A stretch of DNA of 33,513 bases from Oscillospiraceae bacterium. GTDB lineage: Bacteria; Bacillota; Clostridia; Oscillospirales; WRJC01. Shown piece after piece: positions 24,936-32,187 of this stretch. Both the position numbers and the translations under genes were made by a program. The DNA is taken from contig WQYZ01000026.1 of NCBI GenBank assembly GCA_009780985.1, positions 1-33,513 of the forward strand, in the 5' to 3' direction. Below the pieces are notes generated by a model, which worked only from the letters and a program-made list of their open reading frames with translations, did no database searches and was not told the origin of the DNA. Every line of letters begins with the position of its first letter. Positions within the stretch are counted from its first letter, which is position 1.

Positions 24936-25781
24936 ATGTCAATAGTAAAAATGAAGGAGCTGTTGCTTCCTGCACTGAACGGTAAATACGCGGTGGGCGC
25001 GTTCGAGTTCTGGTCGCTGGACTCCGCACAAGCGGTCATAGAGGCTGCGGAGGAAGCTAACTGCTCCGTTATTTTGCAGGCTGGACCGTTGGAATGCGAA
25101 TACGCCGGAATAGCAAATCTGGCGAAAATCGCCCGCATGGTTGCCGAAAAGGCAAGCGTTCCGGCTGCGTTGCACCTTGACCACGGCGACACGCTGGAAC
25201 TGGTCCGGGCTGCGCTTGACAACGGTTTCACCTCTGTGATGATCGACGCGTCGTCCAAACCGTTCGAGATAAATGTGGAAATGACGCGTAAAACGGTCGA
25301 GATGGCAAAAAAGACCGGCGCGACGGTGGAAGGCGAGCTGGGGCGCATACCCGGCGGCGAGGCAAATATACCAACTGGCGTGGAGGAATATTATACGGTT
25401 CCGGAAGAAGCTGTCGAATACGTGAAGCAGACCGGCGTGGACGCTCTGGCTGTGGCAATCGGCTCAGCGCACGGCTTCTACACGAAAGAGCCGCGGCTTG
25501 ACATACGCCGTCTGCGCGAAATATACAGCCTGCTGAAAATGCCCATCGTCCTGCACGGCGGTACAGGCATCGATGCGGAGCAGATTAAAAAGTCCATACG
25601 GAACGGCATAGCGAAAGTCAACATCTGCACAGAATTTGTTGCGGCTTTCGGCAGACAGTACACGGCGACTCAGAACCAGCCGGGGTTCAACTACAGCGTG
25701 CCGTCGCTGTTTGCGCCGTCGAAGCAGGCGGGCAGGGCGGCGGCGTTAGAAAAAATCAAATTATTCAGGTGTGATGTGTAA
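24936..25781 (+). CDS. Class II fructose-bisphosphate/tagatose-type aldolase
   Basis: Zinc-dependent class II aldolase (FbaA/GatY/KbaY family), 281 residues, normal for the family. Zinc and catalytic residues are in place: LDHGD (D82, H83), the GELG loop near 133-136, SAHGFY (H179), VLHGGTG (H207) and KVNICTEF (N229). The start MSIVKMKELL matches family starts, yet the only good ribosome binding site, AGAAAGGAA, lies more than 40 bases upstream. The gene is markedly richer in G+C than its neighbours, using many CTG, GGC and GCC codons, which suggests recent transfer. Whether the substrate is fructose-, tagatose- or another sugar-1,6-bisphosphate or a modified sugar phosphate cannot be told. 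Context suggests that it completes the oxidoreductase group upstream. Confidence 0.88.
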   Translation: MSIVKMKELLLPALNGKYAVGAFEFWSLDSAQAVIEAAEEANCSVILQAGPLECEYAGIANLAKIARMVAEKASVPAALHLDHGDTLELVRAALDNGFTSVMIDASSKPFEINVEMTRKTVEMAKKTGATVEGELGRIPGGEANIPTGVEEYYTVPEEAVEYVKQTGVDALAVAIGSAHGFYTKEPRLDIRRLREIYSLLKMPIVLHGGTGIDAEQIKKSIRNGIAKVNICTEFVAAFGRQYTATQNQPGFNYSVPSLFAPSKQAGRAAALEKIKLFRCDV

Positions 25782-25802
25782 TCTCTTTGTGACGGTCTAA
25801 AA

Positions 25803-25830
25803 TTAATTAAAACCGGCAGAACTGTGCCGC
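25803..25830 (-). terminator. Terminator for the minus-strand patB gene
   Basis: CGGCA (25814-25818) and TGCCG (25825-25829) form a short stem. Read on the minus strand it is followed by GTTTTAATTAATTTT. It lies between two convergent genes, and the T-rich side serves patB. Confidence 0.6.
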
Positions 25831-25837
25831 TATAATT

Positions 25838-27052
25838 CTAACCTTTCATAATATTAGGATTTTTGTTTGTGTTTATACTGTTTAGAGCTTTTTTTAACCG
25901 GTTGAACGCCTCTATAAGCACAACTAACGGGCAGGCGATATTTATCCGTATAAAACCTTTGCCCTCGCTTCCGAACATAGCGCCCTCGTCAACCCATACT
26001 CCGGCTTTATCGACGATTACCCGTTCGAGTTCAGGATCCGACAAATCGTATGCGTTCAAGTCCAGCCATATCAAGTATGTTTCCTCAAGTTCAGACATCC
26101 GTAATTTGGGAAGATTGACGCTTATAAAATCTTTTACATATTTATAGTTTTTTTCTATGTATTTTATTAGTTCGTCAACCCACTCGCCGCCGTTTTCATA
26201 TGCCGCCTGACATGAAACAAGCCCCATAGCGTTGAGTTGGCTATAACCTGTTTTAACTGTTTCCTTTTTGAATTTTTTTCTGAGATTACTGTCCGCAATA
26301 AATATATTGGCGATTTGAAGTCCGGCAAGGTTGAATGTTTTACTCGGCGATGTACATATAATGGAATTTTGTAAGAACTGCTCACTTATCGCTCCGAATA
26401 CAGTATGTTTATATCCGTTGTATACGAAATCGCAATGTATTTCGTCGGACACCACAATTACGCTATGTTTCAAACATATATCGCCCATTTTTGTAAGTTC
26501 TTCTTTTGACCATACTCTGCCGACCGGATTATGCGGACTGCATAAAATAAACAGTCTTACGTTGTTTTTAGTTATTTTATTTTCAAAATCACCAAAATCA
26601 ATAGCATATCTGCCATCAATATACATCAGCGGATTTGTAACAGTCTGCCGCCCGTTTGCCTCAATAGATTCCTTAAACGGGTAATATACGGGAGTCTGTA
26701 TCAGAACTCCGTCGCCGGTTTCCGTAAACGCTTTAATTGTGTTGCATATGGCATAGACTACTCCCGGAACTTTTACCAGCCATTCCGGTTTTATTTCGAA
26801 GTCAAACTTTTCGGCAAACCATTTTCGCACGGTTTTAAAATAATCCCCGTCTTTTTTTGTTTCTGAATATCCGAATACAGAATGTTTAGCAGATTTTATA
26901 AGCGTTTCTGTAACGCACGGCGCCGTTCTAAAATCCATATCGGCTACCCATAGGGGAATTAATCCTTCCGGTTTGCCGCGTTCGGCGGCAAAATCATATT
27001 TCAGTGAATTTGTGTTTTTTCGTTCTATAATTTCATCAAAATTATATTTCAT
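25838..27052 (-). CDS. patB: MalY/PatB-family PLP-dependent aminotransferase (cystathionine beta-lyase)
   Basis: Fold type I PLP enzyme of 404 residues. In this family PatB and MalY cleave cystathionine or cysteine (C-S beta-lyase), and E. coli MalY also represses the maltose regulator. Visible landmarks are the opening IPLWVADMDF, SPHNPVGRVW (N175), VSDEIHCDF (D203) and the PLP lysine K238 in SPSKTFNLAGLQ. The C-terminal IRINIACP contains the carboxylate-binding arginine. The start was placed at the ATG that overlaps the stop of the upstream sigma-RCC1 gene as ATGA. An in-frame extension of 28 residues into that gene lacks similarity and is rejected. The overlap implies translational coupling. 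A terminator follows the gene. Confidence 0.9.
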   Translation of the reverse strand: MKYNFDEIIERKNTNSLKYDFAAERGKPEGLIPLWVADMDFRTAPCVTETLIKSAKHSVFGYSETKKDGDYFKTVRKWFAEKFDFEIKPEWLVKVPGVVYAICNTIKAFTETGDGVLIQTPVYYPFKESIEANGRQTVTNPLMYIDGRYAIDFGDFENKITKNNVRLFILCSPHNPVGRVWSKEELTKMGDICLKHSVIVVSDEIHCDFVYNGYKHTVFGAISEQFLQNSIICTSPSKTFNLAGLQIANIFIADSNLRKKFKKETVKTGYSQLNAMGLVSCQAAYENGGEWVDELIKYIEKNYKYVKDFISVNLPKLRMSELEETYLIWLDLNAYDLSDPELERVIVDKAGVWVDEGAMFGSEGKGFIRINIACPLVVLIEAFNRLKKALNSINTNKNPNIMKG

Positions 27053-28707
27053 AATGACATAATCCTCTGCGGAACACATTGTTTGTTCTCGGAAAAATCG
27101 CCAAGTTGTCCCTCGTCGTTGCTGCCCCACGCCCATATGCCGCCGTCGCCTGTAACCGCCATAGCGTGCGAACCACCGGCAGTTATTTCAACGACAGTTT
27201 GGGGCAAACAAACTTTTACAGGTTCATTTTTTACATGATCTTCGAGCGTAAATTCAGAATTCGCATCGTATGATCCGCAGCCGAGTTCACCATTTTCATT
27301 TAATCCCCACGCCCAAACAGTGCCGTCTTTTTTCAACGCCAATGTAAAACTGCCGCCTGCCGAAATAACGCTGACTTCCGACAGGTTTCGGACTTTCACG
27401 GGAACGTCCAAGATTTCGTTGCATATATTTACAGACCCGAGCTGTTTTTGCGTATTATATCCGCACGCCCACACAGTTCCGTCCTCGCATAACATGACGT
27501 CGTGCATACCGCCCGCAGAAATAGCGGTGATTTTTCCGGTAATTTTTATTTGAACAGGTGTATCGGCTTCATAGACAATCGGGAAGCTGAACCTTGAATC
27601 GCCGTAGCCGCCCCATCTCCACACTGTCCCGTCCTCCGCCAACGCCAGTGAACGAAAATACCCCGCAGAAATTTGTGTAATCTTTTTCAAGCCCGGTATT
27701 TCGGACGGAAATTCGCTGTCCTCTATTTTACGGTTTTCGGCATTTCTCCGGCTGCTTCCCAACTGCCCATACCAGTTCTTTCCCCACGACCATACTGACC
27801 CGTCTTTTTTCAACGCTAATGCGTGAGCCACCCCCGCAGAAATCGAAACGACATCGCTGAGACTTTTTACCTGTTCCGGTATTGTAACATATTTTTCGCG
27901 TGAGCCGGTTCCAAGCTGAGAAAAACAATTATCGCCCCAACCCCAAACCGTGCCGTCGACAAGCAGTGCGAACGAATAATTATGTCCTGATGCCGCCGCT
28001 AACGACTTGACATTTTTCAAACCTGCAACAGCCGCGAATCTCGTTTTATCGCCCCAAGTCATCACTGTTCCGTCTTCTTTCATAAATAAAGCATGTTTAT
28101 AGCCTGATACTATCATATTTTTCACCCTTTCTGTAAATTCTTTACTCGATTTTTGTGTTTTGAATGTGTCACTCATATTATCGACCAGCTCCTTTTGTAG
28201 TTTTTTTCTTGCGGAGAACAAACGATTTTTAACTGTGCTTATAGGCAAATCCAAAAAGTCGCTGATTTCAGCCGTGGAGTATTCACTGATGTAGAACAAA
28301 ACCGTTATCGTCCGTTCTTTTTCAGGCAATGCCGCGACCGAATTGAAAAGCTGCCTTTTTAGTTCATTGCGTTCAGCAATTTCCGACGGGCTGTAATCTT
28401 GACTTTGTATTTCAAGGACATCGTCCAATGGAAGGACCGGCAATCTGCTTTTGCGGTAAAAATGCTCGCACTGCGAAAATACAATCTTCCGAAACCATGA
28501 GGGAAACGCTTCAGGGGACTGTAATGTTTTCAATTTAAAATATGCCTGAACGAACGCTTCCTGCGCCGCATCCTCCGCATAGTGATAATCTTTTAACACG
28601 GAATAAGCGTAGCCTATCGCCATATTCCTGAATTTATCAACCAAAATTTCAAACGCATTAATATTGCCGCTCTGCGCTTCGATTACCAGTTCATTGTTGC
28701 TTTTCAT
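27049..28707 (-). CDS. ECF-type sigma factor fused to a seven-repeat RCC1 propeller
   Basis: 552-residue fusion. Residues about 10-88 are sigma-70 region 2 (GNINAFEILVDKFRNMAIG, HYAEDAAQEAFVQAY). Residues about 127-175 are region 4 with a helix-turn-helix (YSTAEISDFLDLPISTVKNR). After a charged linker (176-195), seven RCC1-type repeats follow, each centred on DGTVWxWG with most ending in a QLG-like turn, near 201-219, 238-258, 290-308, 346-364, 395-414, 447-466 and 507-526. Seven is the number needed to close an RCC1 propeller. No membrane segment or signal is present, so the propeller should be cytoplasmic. The second ATG was chosen because AAAGG lies 7 bases before it. No anti-sigma gene is adjacent. 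Domain calls are firm; the propeller's role as sensor or regulator is inference. Confidence 0.9.
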   Translation of the reverse strand: MKSNNELVIEAQSGNINAFEILVDKFRNMAIGYAYSVLKDYHYAEDAAQEAFVQAYFKLKTLQSPEAFPSWFRKIVFSQCEHFYRKSRLPVLPLDDVLEIQSQDYSPSEIAERNELKRQLFNSVAALPEKERTITVLFYISEYSTAEISDFLDLPISTVKNRLFSARKKLQKELVDNMSDTFKTQKSSKEFTERVKNMIVSGYKHALFMKEDGTVMTWGDKTRFAAVAGLKNVKSLAAASGHNYSFALLVDGTVWGWGDNCFSQLGTGSREKYVTIPEQVKSLSDVVSISAGVAHALALKKDGSVWSWGKNWYGQLGSSRRNAENRKIEDSEFPSEIPGLKKITQISAGYFRSLALAEDGTVWRWGGYGDSRFSFPIVYEADTPVQIKITGKITAISAGGMHDVMLCEDGTVWACGYNTQKQLGSVNICNEILDVPVKVRNLSEVSVISAGGSFTLALKKDGTVWAWGLNENGELGCGSYDANSEFTLEDHVKNEPVKVCLPQTVVEITAGGSHAMAVTGDGGIWAWGSNDEGQLGDFSENKQCVPQRIMSL

Positions 28708-28742
28708 TTTTATGCCTTTCATATATTCATCATATGTCTCTA

Positions 28743-28771
28743 ATTATAAAGAACCTGTCTATACAAAAAAG
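28743..28771 (-). promoter_or_regulatory. Putative promoter of the sigma-RCC1 gene
   Basis: On the minus strand a TATAAT (plus-strand 28743-28748) lies 36 bases before the start codon, with a weak T-rich -35 (CTTTTT, 17 bases upstream). Half-sites GAACCT (28751-28756) and AGGTTT (28770-28775) form an imperfect dyad around this region. No typical ECF (GGAAC...GTC) promoter was recognised, so autoregulation is not evident. Confidence 0.35.
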
Positions 28772-28922
28772 GTTTAATGAATTATAAAAAATTTTTATAG
28801 ATTATTCCGGCATTGTATTTAAACTATAATATTATATCATACTGTTAAATTTTTCGCAATACCATATCAAAAATAAATGCGCCCCGATTTTTATGTGTTC
28901 AGTTTATTTCTTCATATATTTA

Positions 28923-28931
28923 TGGTACAAT
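28923..28931 (+). promoter_or_regulatory. Extended -10 promoter for the DUF1295-mscS operon
   Basis: TGGTACAAT (TGN plus TACAAT) lies 40 bases upstream of the DUF1295 start and is followed by AGAGGG as ribosome binding site. It points away from the divergent sigma-RCC1 gene. Confidence 0.5.
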
Positions 28932-28970
28932 TAATCAAAATTTTTATTTATAAAAAATTACAGAGGGAAA

Positions 28971-29849
28971 ATGAAACAAAGCAGAATAGCAGGATTCGCC
29001 GTCATCACAGTCATATATGCCATTGCAGTATGGATTGGCGTAACTATATTCCGGGTGCTGCCTGAAGCACATATCATCTGGCGGATTTTAGCCGGAGATA
29101 TTTGTGCAACGATTTTTGTTTACCTGACTGAAGCGGCATTACAAAATGCGTCGGTGTATGACCCATACTGGAGCGTCGCGCCTGTAGTCATTTATACGGG
29201 GATTACATTATATTTCGGCGCGATGGATATGGGTATATTCCTGATTCTTCTTGCTGTGTGGTATTGGGGCGTTCGCCTGACCTGCAACTGGGCGTACACA
29301 TTCAAAAATCTCAGCACGCAGGACTGGCGGTATGACGGATTCAAGCGTAAATATCCGCGGGCGTTTCAGATTATCAGCTTTTTCGGTATCAACATATTCC
29401 CGACGCTCGTCGTATATCTCTGCCTGCTGCCGGGGGTTGTATTCATAGAGGAAAGCGCGCTTAACGCTCTTACTGTCTTGGGATTTATGGTTTGTATCGC
29501 TGCAACGACCCTTCAGCTTATCGCAGACGTTCAGATGCACCGGTTCAGGCGCAGGAACGCCGGACAGAATCTGATTATACGCGACGGCTTATGGAAACAC
29601 TCACGACACCCGAACTACCTCGGTGAAATCCTGATGTGGTGGGGGGTATATATTATGCTGCTCTCCTCGTCTCCGGGACTGTGGTTCTTATGCGTCGGAC
29701 CTTTGGTAAATACGCTTATGTTCTTGATTGTGAGTATTCCCATGGCAGACAAACGCAACCGGGGGAAACGGCTGGGGTTTGACGAATATGTTCGTGAAAC
29801 AAACAGTCTGTTGCCTTTCAGAGTTAAAAAAGGAGACAATCAATGCTGA
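28971..29849 (+). CDS. DUF1295 membrane protein (steroid 5-alpha-reductase/ICMT-like)
   Basis: Integral membrane protein of 292 residues with about six or seven hydrophobic segments, starting at residues 6-26. The C-terminal GLWKHSRHPNYLGEILMWWG is the hallmark of DUF1295 and related steroid 5-alpha-reductase and isoprenylcysteine methyltransferase-like enzymes, where the RHPNY-GE residues bind the cofactor. WRYDGFKRKYPRAFQ is a second family marker. The substrate is unknown; a lipid or isoprenoid is the usual guess. Its last codons overlap the mscS-like gene, so the two are translated together. The divergent position relative to the sigma-RCC1 gene makes it a possible target. Confidence 0.85.
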   Translation: MKQSRIAGFAVITVIYAIAVWIGVTIFRVLPEAHIIWRILAGDICATIFVYLTEAALQNASVYDPYWSVAPVVIYTGITLYFGAMDMGIFLILLAVWYWGVRLTCNWAYTFKNLSTQDWRYDGFKRKYPRAFQIISFFGINIFPTLVVYLCLLPGVVFIEESALNALTVLGFMVCIAATTLQLIADVQMHRFRRRNAGQNLIIRDGLWKHSRHPNYLGEILMWWGVYIMLLSSSPGLWFLCVGPLVNTLMFLIVSIPMADKRNRGKRLGFDEYVRETNSLLPFRVKKGDNQC

Positions 29850-30700
29850 ATAATTTTTATTTATTTGGGCAAAATATTGATTTCGGCGCGGTAATGGGAT
29901 ATGTGATAAGACCGGTTGCAGTCATCGCCGCGGCAATCATTGTACGTATGATTGTAACGCATATCTTTCGCCTGCGGGCACGCAAGCCGAATACTCACAT
30001 CATGACGGACCGGTTTCTGCGCCGTTGCTGCAATGTGGTGATTTATGTACTCGCCGTCGCGGCCGTCGCCTATAATATCCCCGGATTCCGCACATTGGCG
30101 ACTTCGCTGTTAGCCGGTTCCGGTATCGTTGCAGTCGGTATCAGCTTGGCTGCTCAGGCATCGTTTTCCAACGTAATCAGCGGGGTGTTTTTGTTAATAT
30201 CGCACCCATTTTCTGTGGGAGACCGGGTGCATATCCTTAATCCTGACATAACAGGGTTCATCGAAGACATCACTATGCGCCACACATTAATACGAACAAT
30301 GACCAACGCGCGTGTTATCGTGCCTAACGGCGTTATGAACACGACGATTTTCGAAAATATTTCGGCGGTCGACGCACGCACGGTGCAGTTTATTGATTTG
30401 TTTTTGGATTTCAATCAGGATTTGAATATTGCACGGCATATTGTCAACGATGTCGTCTCAGCGCATCCCCTTCTTGTAGATATGCGCAAACCGGAAGATG
30501 TGAAGAAAGGAGTTCCGTTGGTAGCGGCGCAGGTAGTGGAGATGGGGCTTTTCGGTATCAGAATACAGGCTTCCGCCGCCGGCAAATCGGCGGGAGACGC
30601 TTTTACTCTCCGCTGCGAATGCCTTGCGGAGATCAAGCGCCGGTTCGACGAAGCCGGCATACGTTTAGCATATCAACCCAAACACACAGAAACAAATTGA
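29843..30700 (+). CDS. MscS-family small-conductance mechanosensitive channel
   Basis: Membrane channel of 285 residues that would release solutes under hypo-osmotic stress. Three hydrophobic segments occupy the N-terminal 115 residues. The pore-lining helix is TLATSLLAGSGIVAVGISLAAQ followed by ASFSNVISGVFLLISHPFSVGDRV, the signature entry to the MscS beta domain. MTNARVIVPNGVM and the C-terminal alpha/beta domain follow. The size matches MscS. AAAGGAGAC precedes the ATG, which overlaps the DUF1295 stop (ATGCTGA). It is not a MscL, and no kinase or ligand domain is attached. Confidence 0.9.
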   Translation: MLNNFYLFGQNIDFGAVMGYVIRPVAVIAAAIIVRMIVTHIFRLRARKPNTHIMTDRFLRRCCNVVIYVLAVAAVAYNIPGFRTLATSLLAGSGIVAVGISLAAQASFSNVISGVFLLISHPFSVGDRVHILNPDITGFIEDITMRHTLIRTMTNARVIVPNGVMNTTIFENISAVDARTVQFIDLFLDFNQDLNIARHIVNDVVSAHPLLVDMRKPEDVKKGVPLVAAQVVEMGLFGIRIQASAAGKSAGDAFTLRCECLAEIKRRFDEAGIRLAYQPKHTETN

Positions 30701-30713
30701 AAGTTATACAAAG

Positions 30714-30778
30714 AAACACCTTTTCCTGATATAATAGAGTTGTTCAAGCTACTACTATATAGAAAGGAAAAGGTGTTT
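30714..30778. repeat. Terminal inverted repeat at the left end of an IS200-like remnant
   Basis: AAACACCTTTTCC (30714-30726) and GGAAAAGGTGTTT (30766-30778) are a perfect 13-base inverted pair just before the tnpA start. IS200 elements carry a hairpin of this kind at the left end, where it limits tnpA expression. A TATAAT (30730-30735) lies inside it. Confidence 0.6.
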
Positions 30779-30781
30779 TCA

Positions 30782-31127
30782 ATGGCAAACCAAACAAACA
30801 GTCTGGCGCACACGAAATGGATGTGCAAATGCCATATCGTGTTTTACTCCTAAGTATAGACGAAAAATCGTATATATTCAATACAAAGAGAGTCTGAGAG
30901 ACATACCCAAACAGTTGTGCAGTTACAAGAGAGTGGAAATAATCGAGGGCAATCTAAGGGCTGACCATGTACATATGCTGGTGAGCATACCTCCGAAGTT
31001 AAGTGTATCAAGTTCAGATGATGTTCGACAAACATGCAAATCTGAAGTACAAGTTCGGAAACCGGAATTTCTGGGCGGAGGGTTACTACGTAAGTACGGT
31101 AGGACTGAATGAAGCGACCATAAAATG
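30782..31127 (+). pseudogene. Decayed IS200/IS605-family transposase (Y1 HUH)
   Basis: Remains of a TnpA-type Y1 transposase. Codons from the ATG at 30782 give MANQTNSLAHTKWMCKCHIVF, then a frame break at a TTTT run (30842-30845), where one extra T shifts TPKYRRKIVYI into the next frame. That frame carries the HUH motif in LRADHVHMLVSIPPKLSV. After about 31010 the frame changes again and roughly ten family residues are missing. The last recognisable part is MFDKHANLKYKFGNRNFWAEGYYVSTVGLNEATIK. The catalytic tyrosine helix and the right end are gone. No TnpB is present. Confidence 0.8.
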
Positions 31128-31189
31128 GATTAAGTTATATAGTTATGTTATTAATTATTCGGCACATCGGCACTTGTTTAATATACAAA

Positions 31190-32080
31190 TTAATATTCTT
31201 GAAATTTCGTGTAATTCGTACCGTCGCCAATAAATTGCAAAACCTTCCTGCTTGATTTGGAAGTTGAATCAAATGTCGGATCGATTCGTTCGAATTTTCT
31301 GCCGTCGAATTTCATTTCGTTTATTTTGAACCATCCGCCTTCGTCTTTCAGGTAGAATTCATTCCATGCGTGGTATTCGTTGTCCGGCTTCACATAACCC
31401 GTGACGAGTTTCGCCGGCACATCAACGGAGCGTAGCATCGCTGCAAATACCGCCGCGTAATCGAAGCATATGCCCTTTCCAATATCCACTATAGCGTCCA
31501 CCGACGGCAGATAGCTGCTCTGCACTGTGTCCGCTTTATGCATGTCGTATTCTAAACCGTGTATCACAAATTTGTATATTTCCTCAACTTTTTCAAGCTC
31601 GTTTAAACAATCTTTAGTCAGGTCTGCCGCTATTTTTGTTATCTTTGATTCATCGCTGTAATTTACGTACTGATTGGGATTGAGAAACGGCGCGTTTACG
31701 TCGGAAAGTTTAACGCTGTATCTGCCTGTCATTCCCAGTGAGTACCTCGATCCCGTCGCCTGAAACCATATTTTCACTATGTATTCGCCGTCGCCCATCT
31801 GCAGCGGGTATATTTCGGCTGTCGTGTTATTTTGCAGATTATATGCATATGTCTGACTGTTTTCTTCATTTTTTGAGATAGTTACTTTGACCCTCTTGTC
31901 TGATTCTGAAACCATATTTATCCTAACTGTTCCGGTGGTGTTGGAATCTGTAAAATCTATTTTCGCCTTCCCATTTGTGAACACAGTTTCTGATGCTTCT
32001 GCTGAAACTGTCAGCGCGGGGAAAAGTTTGAAAAGTAAAATTATTAGAAATATTGAAGTTATAATGTGCATTAATTTCAT
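31190..32080 (-). CDS. Secreted transglutaminase-like protein
   Basis: Exported protein of 296 residues with a signal peptide (hydrophobic 5-24, likely cut after VSA at 25-27). Residues about 30-130 form a beta-rich domain of unknown type. The C-terminal transglutaminase/protease-like core has the full triad: C205 in GKGICFDYAAVFAAMLRS, H237 in EYHAWNEFY and D267 in RIDPTFDS. Such proteins act as extracellular cysteine proteases or crosslinkers; the sequence does not decide between them. AGGAGG precedes the ATG, and a strong promoter lies about 80 bases upstream. The 3' end lies about 60 bases from the IS200 remnant. Confidence 0.85.
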   Translation of the reverse strand: MKLMHIITSIFLIILLFKLFPALTVSAEASETVFTNGKAKIDFTDSNTTGTVRINMVSESDKRVKVTISKNEENSQTYAYNLQNNTTAEIYPLQMGDGEYIVKIWFQATGSRYSLGMTGRYSVKLSDVNAPFLNPNQYVNYSDESKITKIAADLTKDCLNELEKVEEIYKFVIHGLEYDMHKADTVQSSYLPSVDAIVDIGKGICFDYAAVFAAMLRSVDVPAKLVTGYVKPDNEYHAWNEFYLKDEGGWFKINEMKFDGRKFERIDPTFDSTSKSSRKVLQFIGDGTNYTKFQEY

Positions 32081-32156
32081 GGTGAAACCTCCTCTTGCGT
32101 TTTATATAATTTACACCACATTATTTTCATTTATTTTAGGTTCACTGTATGCTTTT

Positions 32157-32187
32157 ATTATAACCTATAAAGAACCTTTAATGTCAA
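32157..32187 (-). promoter_or_regulatory. Promoter of the transglutaminase gene
   Basis: On the minus strand TTGACA (plus 32182-32187) and TATAAT (plus 32157-32162) are both perfect, with a 19-base spacer that is longer than optimal. AGGTTC (32138-32143) and GAACCT (32172-32177) flank the -10 as an inverted pair and may be an operator that would compensate for or use the long spacer. Confidence 0.65.

Noticed and set aside
24911-25348. Long minus-strand frame opposite the class II aldolase
   Set aside because: It is a shadow of a G+C-rich gene. The plus frame has all aldolase active-site residues, and the minus frame resembles nothing known.
27053-27136. 28-residue N-terminal extension of the patB frame
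   Set aside because: It lies wholly inside the RCC1 coding region and has no family similarity. The ATGA overlap start gives the normal PatB N-terminus.
28745-28775. ECF-type autoregulated promoter upstream of the sigma-RCC1 gene
   Set aside because: The GAACC element on the plus strand points away from the gene, and no GTC or CGT-type -10 sits at the usual distance on either strand.
31003-31233. Independent small gene of 76 codons
   Set aside because: Its first half is the C-terminal part of the IS200-type transposase in another frame, and the rest is random read-through.
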